NCBI RefSeq assembly: GCF_013204855.1
Contig: NZ_JABMKZ010000023.1
Coordinates: forward strand, 60,020 to 124,019
Source: Paenibacillus alba
Lineage (GTDB): Bacteria; Bacillota; Bacilli; Paenibacillales; NBRC-103111
Direction: 5' to 3'
Length of the DNA stretch: 64,000 nt
Position numbers and translations under genes: made by a program. The notes beneath the pieces were generated by a model, which was not told the origin of the DNA, did no database searches, and saw only the letters and a list, made by a program, of their open reading frames with translations. This document shows, in pieces, positions 45,853 to 54,007 of this stretch; the first letter of the stretch is position 1; the number at the start of each line of letters is the position of its first letter.

Positions 45853-47415
45853 TTACGAGCGATTCGTCGAAACAATAACGCCATTTCCTTTTTTGTAACG
45901 TTCCGTAGCTTCTTTAATCATCTCGTTTCCGCCTTTATTTTTATATTCTTCAATGACCTTCGGCCAGTCCGCGATCTGTTCCTTGCCATAAATCATTTTG
46001 ATCATATGATCGATAATGAGTTTAGGACCTACATCATCACCTTGAGGGGCAATATCCGGATATCTGGAGAACGTTTCAAGCGCTGGGACGAAACGGACCG
46101 AACCCAAGCCTTCTTTGGAAACAATCGTGTCCAAAGCCTGCATCATATCACGCCCTTCCGGTGTCAGCTCTTCTTTGGCTTTGTTGTATTTCGCATCGTG
46201 AACAAACCAGAACATCCCTCTGAATCCATCTTCGTCAATATCCTCAGGTTTCGTAGGAGGCGTAAATTTCACCTGATTGTTCTCCATCGTGTACGTGTCC
46301 CCTTCGATACCAAAGGAGAAATATCGCTCTGCTTCCGGTGTCGTCATCCATTCGAAGAAGCGAATGATTTGGATCGCTTTCTCCTTGGATACTTTGCTGT
46401 TGATGTAGTAGGACGTATTAATGCTCGAATACAGCAAGTGGCCTCCTTGATTCTCAGGCCCGCGAGGAGAAGGAATAATATCGACTTTGGCAGCAGGAAC
46501 CGCTGTTTTAATTTTATTGCGGTAGTTAGACAAGCCTTGTGCGTTGGCTGACCACATCCCGGATTTGCCGGATTCGATATTTTTACCATAGTCGGTTGAT
46601 GAGATCGAAGCGAAGTCCTTCGGAATCAAGCCTTCATCGAACATCGTTTTATAGCTTTGAAGGGCCTTGGTCATATTCTCGACATCAAAAAATTTCGGTA
46701 CAACTTGTTCGCCTTGAACCTCAAATTGAGACGGAAGAACATCAAATGACCCCAAAATGGTATCCGCATATTTAAAGTTCTCGCGCAGCTGGTAGGGGTT
46801 TTCAACGCCTAGTTTTTTGAAAGCTCGCATGACATTCAAGAATTCATCTACCGTTTTTGGCGCTGCCAGACCGGTTTGGGCCAGCAGATCAGAACGAATA
46901 AATGTGGCGCGTCGCGATGGATTGGATAACCAAGATGGGATGCCATATACTTTGCCATTGTAGCTTGTTTCTTGCCAAGCCTCTTTCGGTACCGCTTTCA
47001 TAATATTCGGTGCGTACTCCTTGAGCAGATCATCCAGCGGCATGAACACGCCGGCTTCAACGGAGCCTGACATTCCCTTCGTGGTAGCGCCTCCAACATT
47101 TTGCACAACATCGGGAATTTCATTGGAAGCAAACATCAGCGACATTTTGGCGTCGAAATCCTTGAGCGGTATCATTTTGAAATCCAGATCTGTGTTGGAC
47201 AGCTCCTCCAGCTTCATAACCCATTTTTCTTTATTTACGTCCGCAGATTTCTCCGCATATTTATTGCCTGATGTCGTAACCGACATGGAAAACTTCAGCT
47301 TTTCCTTTGCCTTCGCCGTTTCGCCTTTCTTCTGATCGGCAACCTCTGAACTGCATCCCGCAATCATACTGATCGCCAAGACACCGATTCCTACCTTACC
47401 CCATAACGGATTCAT
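45853..47415 (-). CDS. Extracellular sugar-binding lipoprotein, importer B
   Basis: A 520-residue lipoprotein. ATG 47415 follows GAGGTGG by 5 bases; an in-frame GTG three codons earlier lies inside that site. The signal MNPLWGKVGIGVLAISMI is followed by lipobox IAGC. Mature features are LEELSNTDLDFKMIPLKDFD, FASNEIPDVVQNVGG, VYGIPSWLSNPSRRATFIRS and the closing helix YKNKGGNEMIKEATERYKKG. First gene of module B. The palindrome at 47442-47457 lies 27 bases before its start. Confidence 0.9.
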   Translation of the reverse strand: MNPLWGKVGIGVLAISMIAGCSSEVADQKKGETAKAKEKLKFSMSVTTSGNKYAEKSADVNKEKWVMKLEELSNTDLDFKMIPLKDFDAKMSLMFASNEIPDVVQNVGGATTKGMSGSVEAGVFMPLDDLLKEYAPNIMKAVPKEAWQETSYNGKVYGIPSWLSNPSRRATFIRSDLLAQTGLAAPKTVDEFLNVMRAFKKLGVENPYQLRENFKYADTILGSFDVLPSQFEVQGEQVVPKFFDVENMTKALQSYKTMFDEGLIPKDFASISSTDYGKNIESGKSGMWSANAQGLSNYRNKIKTAVPAAKVDIIPSPRGPENQGGHLLYSSINTSYYINSKVSKEKAIQIIRFFEWMTTPEAERYFSFGIEGDTYTMENNQVKFTPPTKPEDIDEDGFRGMFWFVHDAKYNKAKEELTPEGRDMMQALDTIVSKEGLGSVRFVPALETFSRYPDIAPQGDDVGPKLIIDHMIKMIYGKEQIADWPKVIEEYKNKGGNEMIKEATERYKKGNGVIVSTNRS

Positions 47416-47441
47416 CGAGCCCACCTCTTATTCAAAATTTG

Positions 47442-47457
47442 ACAAGCAAACGCTTGT
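47442..47457. promoter_or_regulatory. Perfect inverted repeat upstream of binding protein B
   Basis: ACAAGC-AAAC-GCTTGT, a 6-base inverted repeat with a 4-base spacer just before the binding protein gene. It is a likely operator; the centre resembles LacI/CcpA-type sites (AANCGNT). Confidence 0.5.
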
Positions 47458-47557
47458 TACCCCATCATAAACTCCACACAAGTTAAGTGATATGTATTTT
47501 CTTACACTTTGCTTGTGTTTCCTTTCAAAATGGGGTGAGCATCTCCACCGTTCAAGG

Positions 47558-48745
47558 CTAAATAAACGTGCGCATTTGAATTGGCGTACTTACTACGTTG
47601 CCTCGCTCATCTGTCACTTGAATGAAATAGGCTGCTGCTGTATCCGCTAGCGTCGCATGAATTTCATTAGCTGCCAGCTCCAGCTGTGCATCCTTGAAAG
47701 ACCACTCTACATTAAACCAGTCCGCTATATCGGCAGCATAACAACATACTGCTTTCACTATCGGAGCATCGGAGGAAATAACAACCTTCACGTTCATTCC
47801 ACTTCTCTCTGGCAGCGAAAGCTGGGGCAGCGATGGCCCAGCTTTCGTGATATGATCCGCGAACTGGTAAATTTCTTGCGGCTGCCATCCTGCGGAATGT
47901 GAATGTCGGAGTCCAAACTGCATGCTGAGATTCGTAGGACTGACTCCCTGCTGCGATGCTAAATAAGATTTGCTGAATAGCTGCAGCGGAAAGTGCGGAT
48001 CATGACTCCCGTTCACCCACAGCATCGGTATCGAAATCCGATGGAAATACGAAGAGGGGTCCCACAGATGCTTCGTCCGTTGTCGATCCTCAGGCGGCAT
48101 ATCTGCAAAGCTCTTCCCATATTGATTCCCTGCTTCGTACAAATATCCGCAGCCATATACGGGAATTGCGAACGAGAAACGATCGTCCACGCCAGCAACA
48201 AGGCTTGTGACGATCCCGCCCCACGAAATGCCGTGAACCCCTATCCGCTCCGTGTCCACCTGATCGAAAGCGCGCAAAATAGAGTGCGCCTGAATGACAT
48301 CCGCAGCGGCATGATACATCCATTGATCTTCCACAGGCAGCTCATAGTCTTTGAACTCCCCTTGGCGGGCCGGACCGCTCCATTCGTGTCCTGGCCACAT
48401 ACCGTCACTGTTTTTAACAGTACCGATATGGCCCTCCAGATCCATGGCGATGGCCGCATACCCCTTATCAACCCAGATGCGAACCCACTCTTTGAAAGCT
48501 GTTCCCCCGCCTCCATGAACAAGGACGATACCAGGAACCTTGGCCTCTGAGCTTGACTCTGGGATCCCATAATAAGCAAAAACACGCGTTGAATTTCCTT
48601 GGTAAGGCAATCCTTCATAAAAAATCGCTTTAATTTCGCCCTCTTCGAATTCAGGCGCGGAGTACACAGGTCCTGCCTGATAAAGGGCCTCAAGATCCCA
48701 AGGCACAGATTGGTTGGGCAAGTTGACATCATCTTTTGTTCCCAT
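47558..48745 (-). CDS. Alpha/beta hydrolase, esterase or acetyl-xylan-esterase-like
   Basis: A 395-residue cytoplasmic protein. The oxyanion and strand segment is PGIVLVHGGGGTAFKEWVRI. The nucleophile Ser lies in GVHGISWGGIVTSLVAGVD. The acid Asp is probably in VNGSHDPHFPLQLF and the His in LRHSHSAGWQPQE. A C-terminal about 80-residue beta domain follows. The family includes carbohydrate esterases and peptidases of the prolyl-oligopeptidase clan. Between the GH2 gene and importer B, removal of acetyl or feruloyl groups from imported sugars is plausible. It follows the GH2 gene by 31 bases. Confidence 0.8.
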   Translation of the reverse strand: MGTKDDVNLPNQSVPWDLEALYQAGPVYSAPEFEEGEIKAIFYEGLPYQGNSTRVFAYYGIPESSSEAKVPGIVLVHGGGGTAFKEWVRIWVDKGYAAIAMDLEGHIGTVKNSDGMWPGHEWSGPARQGEFKDYELPVEDQWMYHAAADVIQAHSILRAFDQVDTERIGVHGISWGGIVTSLVAGVDDRFSFAIPVYGCGYLYEAGNQYGKSFADMPPEDRQRTKHLWDPSSYFHRISIPMLWVNGSHDPHFPLQLFSKSYLASQQGVSPTNLSMQFGLRHSHSAGWQPQEIYQFADHITKAGPSLPQLSLPERSGMNVKVVISSDAPIVKAVCCYAADIADWFNVEWSFKDAQLELAANEIHATLADTAAAYFIQVTDERGNVVSTPIQMRTFI

Positions 48746-48776
48746 TGTCTACATCCTTTCTTATGACCCTGTTCAT

Positions 48777-51149
48777 TTAACGAACGGCTATCTTTATTTC
48801 GGCTGACTTCAGCCCAGAGGAAGTACCTCTGAGCACGATCTCGCCTGCCTGTGCATGAGCTTGAATCAGCGCCAGACAATATCCGTTAAAGGCTCGGCGT
48901 CGATTCGCTTTATCCGGCTCATGGCTGCTTGGATTGCCGTTTCCTACCCCCAAGAGAAGTCCTGGGCCCTCCACTTCAAATAGCACTTCATTATCCGCAG
49001 TCGGAACCACGCGCCCCTGCGCGTCCAGAATCGATACTTTAACCAAAGATACGTCCATCCCATCGGCTTGAATGTCTTGGCGGTCAGGCTCCAACTGAAT
49101 GCTGGCAGGCGCACCTGTCGTTTGAAGCTTTTTCTCGGCAACTGGCTTCTTATCCCTGTAGGCAATTGCCCTCATTTCGCCAGACTCGTAAGGAACCTTC
49201 CATTCCAAATGCCCTGCAGGTATCATCGGCATTGTTCCTAAGCTTTTTCCATTCAAGCTGAGTTCCACCTGATCTCCATTCGAATACACCCAGACATCCA
49301 TCAGTTCCCCTTCTCTTCCTGCCCAGTTCCAATGAGGGAGGATATGGACCATGGGCTCTTCCGTCCAAACCGATTTGAGATAGTAATAAACATCCTTCGG
49401 GAATCCGCATATATCCATAATGCCAAAATGAGAAAGCACACAAGGCCACCTATACGGGGTTGGCTCGCCCCTGTAATCGAATCCGGTCCATATAAACACG
49501 CCGCTCAAAAAAGGATGCTGCAGTAGATCGTTCCAAGCCTTTTCGACCGTACAGGACCATGATGGCATGAGGACGCCCTCATAGGCAGGACAATAGCCTC
49601 TCTCTTGATCCACTTCGTAGATCCCGCGTGTTGTTGTACTGCTGGCACTTTCACTTCCTAAAATAATTCGCGAGGGATAGGCGTAATGGTCCGTTACGTC
49701 CTGAGCATTGCGCTGACCATAATTGTATCCGACAATATCGACTTGGTCACTATATCCTTCTCCATTCCAGCCATGGTTCATGGCTGCAAGTGTAGGCCGT
49801 GTTGGATCAAGCTTGCGTGCAACTTGAACGAGCGAGCGGAGAACCCGCGCACCTGTTATTTTCCCTTCGAGAATTTCTTCATTCTCCAGGCACCAAGCAA
49901 TAACTGATGGATGATTGCGATCCCGCATAATTAAGCTCTGCAGCTCCGCAATTCCCTCCGAAGAACTATCCAGCTTGCGATTCTCATCCATGACCATCAG
50001 CCCTAATCGGTCGCACATAGCTAGCAGCTCAGGCGATGGCGGGTGATGCGCGCTGCGGTAGGCATTGCAGCCCATTTCTTTTAACAATTGAAGCTTATAC
50101 GCTATTACGCGATCTGGCAAGGCCACGCCGACACCCGCGAAGTCTTGATGGTTGCAAGTCCCTTTAAGGAGCGTAGGCTTGCCATTTAGGATAAAGCCTT
50201 CTCTCGTAAAAGCAATTGTCCGAATGCCAAAGCTCGTTCTGTACGTATCCACAGTTGTGCCCTCTACGATGACTTCCGTAAGAAGCTCATACAAATAAGG
50301 ATGCTCCGGTGACCACAGTCTAGGTTTTGCAACGGATACGAGTTGGTCAACTTGCTTCTGATCGAGCTGGGCAATCGTCACTTTCTCACTGACAAAGCCC
50401 ACAGTAACACCCTCAGCATCCTTGACCGTGGATTTCAGTTCACATGCCTGATCTAGCTCGTATTCGTTATGCAAACGTGTTTGCAGATGAATATCAGCAA
50501 TCTCATCGGATACGTAAGGTGTTGTCACATAAGTTCCCCATTGCGCGACGTGAAGCCGATCCGTTTTTTGCAGCCATATATGGCGATAAATGCCTCCTCC
50601 TTCATACCACCAACCTTCATATCGGTTTGCATCTACTTTAACAACAATGACGTTATTTCCTTCATCCCCATACCGCACAATATCCGAAATATCATACTGA
50701 ACACTGCTGTAGCCGCTATTGTAAGTTCCAATAACATGGCCGTTAATCCAAACCGTGCTAATCCCCATTACGCCATCAAAATGAAGACTTATCTTTTTCC
50801 CTAGATCATGAGAAGGCAGGGCAAACAGCTTGCGATAAACGCCAATTCCCGTCGGTAAATAGCCATGGCTTGCTGGACGGCTTCCCAGATTCGGGTCATT
50901 CATGAAATTGCCTTCCACAACCCAATCATGCGGGATTTTCACCCGACTCCATTCCTTCGGGATCGCGGACTCCGCTGATTCTTGATCAACGTAAGCAATG
51001 TCGAGCCATTCCCCTTCTTCCCGCTTCCCATTATCCGTTATCCCTCCCGTCATGCCAGCCTTTACGGCATACTTGATGGGGATGTCACCTTTGTGAAAAA
51101 ACCAATCGTTATCAAAGCTTTCCCTGCTTCTTGCTTGTTGAGCTGCCAT
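48777..51149 (-). CDS. GH2 glycoside hydrolase (beta-galactosidase-like)
   Basis: A 790-residue protein with no signal peptide. I chose ATG 51149 (MAAQQARSRESFDNDWFFHK), with GAGGGAG 5 bases upstream; the frame is open to 51236. The GH2 order is seen: N-terminal sugar-binding domain (IPHDWVVEGNFMNDPN), Ig-like domain, then the barrel with YRSAHHPPSPELLAMCDRLG. The acid/base Glu lies in SVIAWCLENEE, and the nucleophile Glu in ILGSESASSTTTRG. Two C-terminal beta domains follow. Substrate could be a beta-galactoside or beta-glucuronide; galactosidase is the usual guess. It is divergent from an AraC regulator 146 bases away. Confidence 0.9.
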   Translation of the reverse strand: MAAQQARSRESFDNDWFFHKGDIPIKYAVKAGMTGGITDNGKREEGEWLDIAYVDQESAESAIPKEWSRVKIPHDWVVEGNFMNDPNLGSRPASHGYLPTGIGVYRKLFALPSHDLGKKISLHFDGVMGISTVWINGHVIGTYNSGYSSVQYDISDIVRYGDEGNNVIVVKVDANRYEGWWYEGGGIYRHIWLQKTDRLHVAQWGTYVTTPYVSDEIADIHLQTRLHNEYELDQACELKSTVKDAEGVTVGFVSEKVTIAQLDQKQVDQLVSVAKPRLWSPEHPYLYELLTEVIVEGTTVDTYRTSFGIRTIAFTREGFILNGKPTLLKGTCNHQDFAGVGVALPDRVIAYKLQLLKEMGCNAYRSAHHPPSPELLAMCDRLGLMVMDENRKLDSSSEGIAELQSLIMRDRNHPSVIAWCLENEEILEGKITGARVLRSLVQVARKLDPTRPTLAAMNHGWNGEGYSDQVDIVGYNYGQRNAQDVTDHYAYPSRIILGSESASSTTTRGIYEVDQERGYCPAYEGVLMPSWSCTVEKAWNDLLQHPFLSGVFIWTGFDYRGEPTPYRWPCVLSHFGIMDICGFPKDVYYYLKSVWTEEPMVHILPHWNWAGREGELMDVWVYSNGDQVELSLNGKSLGTMPMIPAGHLEWKVPYESGEMRAIAYRDKKPVAEKKLQTTGAPASIQLEPDRQDIQADGMDVSLVKVSILDAQGRVVPTADNEVLFEVEGPGLLLGVGNGNPSSHEPDKANRRRAFNGYCLALIQAHAQAGEIVLRGTSSGLKSAEIKIAVR

Positions 51150-51295
51150 ATAGACTCCCTCTTCCCTGTTCGTGGATATAGTTTTAATATATATAACTAT
51201 ATTGATAATTATATAATTGCCACTAACGAGCAACAATCAGAGGATATTTATGCTAATATAATAAAATTAACATTATTCATGGGATGGTGGTTTAC
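51150..51295. promoter_or_regulatory. AT-rich divergent promoter region of GH2 and AraC genes
   Basis: An AT-rich run (ATATATATAACTATATTGAT-like, about 51185-51225) separates the two divergent starts. Both promoters and an AraC-type operator are expected here. No confident operator boxes could be drawn. Confidence 0.5.
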
Positions 51296-52126
51296 ATGCG
51301 GCGTTTTTTCTGGAATGTGCTGACCGATATTGACTATCATTTGCCACTTTACCTTGTCTCCACTGGTTATTGGATTCATCAGCCACAAGTTATGCGTAAA
51401 GAGGGATACAAAGGCTTTCAATGGATTCAGTGCTTTGATGGTCAGGGCATGCTAGAAATCGAGGGATCCACACTACCTTTGTCCAAAGGTCAAGGCATGC
51501 TTCTGTATCCGGGGGTGCCTCATCGCTATTATCCGCTGGTTGAGCCTTGGACCGTTCAATGGGTAGAATTTAATGGGAATTTTGCCGAGCCGCTTCTGCA
51601 ATCTTTGAACTTTCCGAAATCGCTGGTGCTTTATATAACAAAGCCGGAGATTTTATTGGCTAGATTTAATGAAATGAACAGCCTTTACAGTCTTCGAACA
51701 TCCATGTCCAGTTACGATGGATCGCATCTCCTATATGGACTGCTGTTGGATTTGTTTCGTCACACGTCCACCTCCGACACCCGTTCCAACCATGAACAAT
51801 ACGAGCATTTGAAGCCTGTCATTGACTATATTGAAAATCACTATGATCAGCAGCTCACACTGCAAAATTTGGCCGATCAACTAGCCGTGACTCCTCACTA
51901 TCTGTGTGTGTTATTCCAAAAAACATTAGGTACAAGGCCCTTCGAGTACATCAACCGGTTTCGCATCCGCAAAGCCAAGGAATTTCTTCAGCAATTTCCT
52001 GCCTTAGAAATTAAAGCAATCTCCCGCAAAGTCGGTTTTGAAAGTCCCAGTTATTTTATTAAATTGTTCAAAAAAAACGAGGGTATTACGCCTAAAGAAT
52101 TCAGAGATTTGCATGCAATCACGTGA
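51296..52126 (+). CDS. AraC-family transcription regulator
   Basis: About 276 residues; ATG 51296 follows GGATGGTGG by 5 bases, and an ATG four codons earlier has no ribosome site. The N-terminal half is a cupin sugar-sensing domain (QGMLEIEGSTLPLSKGQGML, YPGVPHRYYPL). The C-terminal 100 residues have two helix-turn-helix units (LTLQNLADQLAVTPHYLCVL; IKAISRKVGFESPSYFIKLF; ending GITPKEFRDL). It most likely controls the divergent GH2-esterase operon in answer to a sugar. Confidence 0.9.
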   Translation: MRRFFWNVLTDIDYHLPLYLVSTGYWIHQPQVMRKEGYKGFQWIQCFDGQGMLEIEGSTLPLSKGQGMLLYPGVPHRYYPLVEPWTVQWVEFNGNFAEPLLQSLNFPKSLVLYITKPEILLARFNEMNSLYSLRTSMSSYDGSHLLYGLLLDLFRHTSTSDTRSNHEQYEHLKPVIDYIENHYDQQLTLQNLADQLAVTPHYLCVLFQKTLGTRPFEYINRFRIRKAKEFLQQFPALEIKAISRKVGFESPSYFIKLFKKNEGITPKEFRDLHAIT

Positions 52127-52270
52127 TGTTCTTACACTTTCATTATTTTCCGGGTGTGCTTTTACTTAAGCAAGCCTCGGTTTGCTGGAGTTGCTTCTTG
52201 GAAACCTGCAAGGATGAAATTAGCATTTACTCTGGGTACATTTGCGGGGATGCAGCCATCTTCGGAGAGT

Positions 52271-52411
52271 GAGACTGCCTTTTCGGCAGGCTCAAAGTGG
52301 GTTCGACGCTTTTTCACTTCTGAGCCGGCCTTTTCGGCGGGCTCAGCCTACTTTTGCGGGGTGGCAGCCTTTTTCGGCGCTTGAGACTGCCTTTTTTTTG
52401 GGCAGGCTCAA
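52271..52411. repeat. Three similar hairpins in a row in the AraC-YesN gap
   Basis: GAGACTGCC-TTTTC-GGCAGGCTC (52271-52293), GAGCCGGCC-TTTTC-GGCGGGCTC (52322-52344) and GAGACTGCC-TTTTTTTT-GGGCAGGCTC (52383-52409), spaced by 50-60 bases. They lie between the convergent AraC and response-regulator genes. The last could act as terminator for either gene, but tandem triplication is not typical of terminators. The gap (52127-52447) holds no credible gene. Confidence 0.7.
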
Positions 52412-52447
52412 AGATCCAATGCTTTTTCACACTTCTGCCCCCCAGCT

Positions 52448-54007
52448 CTATCCGTGCTTCATCACGTGACCTTGATCCCGAAACTCCTGCGGACTTACGC
52501 CTTCTATCTCCTTAAACACACGGCTAAAATGCTTCGTATTCTCGAAGCCAACAATATCACTGATCTCATACACCTTATACGCTGTAGAGGAAAGCAATTC
52601 CCGCGCTCTATCAATGCGCAGCTTTTTTAAATAGTTAACGAAGCTCTCGCCGGTGAATTCCTTAAACGCCTGACTGAAGTAGGAATAGTTCAAAGACACA
52701 TGATTGGAAACGATTGTCATGTTCAAATCCTTTTGATAATTGTCCTGCATATATTGAACGGCCTTCTTCATTTCCTTATGGTCGATGTGAAACGACTTCA
52801 TGCTCTTCACATAATCATTGAGCCGATGCAGCAGCCCTTCTACACTATGGAAATAATCGTGGAAGTAAGTAAAGTTGGCGATATCACCGACTTTTTTGAA
52901 CAGCCGAAGAATTTCCACCGACTCGCCGCCATAGATTTGAAATATTTTATCAAAAACCAACTCATTAAACGTCTTGCTAATCGCCTCCAAATAGGAAATA
53001 TCAAACCTAACCACCGTCTGCATATCAAGAACCTCGTGCAGCAGGCTGGTCATTTCCTTGTCGCGATCACTGCCCAGCATGTTCCCGATTTTGCGGATCG
53101 TTTCCACAGGCACCTGAAACTCCCTGCTTTTATGACGAATACTTTCATAACGGACTACACCTGGAACAGAAAGCAGAAAGGTATAGATCAGCGCTTGCTG
53201 CGCTTCCTCATGGGATTTATGCAGATTGGCTATACCGCTGGTGTACTCACTGAGTCCCATCCGATAGGAAAAGTAACTCGATCCCATAATACGATCAGAT
53301 AAATAGTGGAACAGCTCCCGGTGCTTGGCAATGAGAACGAGCTGGTTCTTCTTCTCATACACATGGGCACGCTGCTCGCGGCATCGTTCAGGCGCATTGT
53401 TGATTTCCGCTTGAATACGCGCGAGAAACTCGGTGTGTCCCATCTCATCAACGGTTCCTGTATATTGCAGAATACCGAATTGAAAGCCTTCATCCAACCA
53501 GCCCATCTCGATACGCTGCAGCTTGCTTTGCAAGTCCTCTTCCTCCAGATGCGGATGACTAAGCACATAGCTCAACTGGCTTTCTTGAAAAGCTTCCAAC
53601 TGATGGCTCGAACTCGTCAACTGCTCCTCCCTCAGCGTAAGCTCTCTCTCTAGACGTAGTATCGTACGGGACAACTCATCGCGGATGATCGGCTTCAAGA
53701 GATACTCCTTCACATCGCAGCGAATAGCTTCCTTCGCATATTGAAAATCATCGTGTCCGCTAAGGATAACAACGACTGGTTTCAAGTTTAACTCCTGAAT
53801 TCGGTTAATCAGCGCTATCCCATCCATCTCAGGCATGCGTATATCCGTAATAACAATATCAATCTGAGAATTCTCAATCACCTGGAGGGCTTCTTTGCCA
53901 TCGCTTGCGAACTCAAACGCATAGTGATCCGGGAATTCCCGTGCAATCATCGCTTTTAGGCCAAGACGAATATTTTTCTCATCATCAACGATAAGCAATT
54001 TTCTCAT
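52448..54007 (-). CDS. YesN-type response regulator with AraC domain, long form, pair C
   Basis: A 519-residue regulator. Receiver features are RKLLIVDDEKNIRLGLKAMI, Asp in IDIVITDIRMPEMDGIALI and Lys in KEYLLKPIIRDELS. A 270-residue middle region with a coiled-coil-like stretch (RTILRLERELTLREEQLTSS) makes it much longer than the regulators of pairs A and B. The AraC domain has LNMTIVSNHVSLNYSYFSQA and YEISDIVGFENTKHFSRVF. Its start lies inside the end of the kinase gene (23-base overlap), so the two are translated together. Last gene of module C. Confidence 0.92.
   Translation of the reverse strand: MRKLLIVDDEKNIRLGLKAMIAREFPDHYAFEFASDGKEALQVIENSQIDIVITDIRMPEMDGIALINRIQELNLKPVVVILSGHDDFQYAKEAIRCDVKEYLLKPIIRDELSRTILRLERELTLREEQLTSSSHQLEAFQESQLSYVLSHPHLEEEDLQSKLQRIEMGWLDEGFQFGILQYTGTVDEMGHTEFLARIQAEINNAPERCREQRAHVYEKKNQLVLIAKHRELFHYLSDRIMGSSYFSYRMGLSEYTSGIANLHKSHEEAQQALIYTFLLSVPGVVRYESIRHKSREFQVPVETIRKIGNMLGSDRDKEMTSLLHEVLDMQTVVRFDISYLEAISKTFNELVFDKIFQIYGGESVEILRLFKKVGDIANFTYFHDYFHSVEGLLHRLNDYVKSMKSFHIDHKEMKKAVQYMQDNYQKDLNMTIVSNHVSLNYSYFSQAFKEFTGESFVNYLKKLRIDRARELLSSTAYKVYEISDIVGFENTKHFSRVFKEIEGVSPQEFRDQGHVMKHG

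Noticed and set aside
52154..52469. Open frames over the hairpin triplet
   Set aside because: Low-complexity translation caused by the repeated hairpins; no ribosome site.
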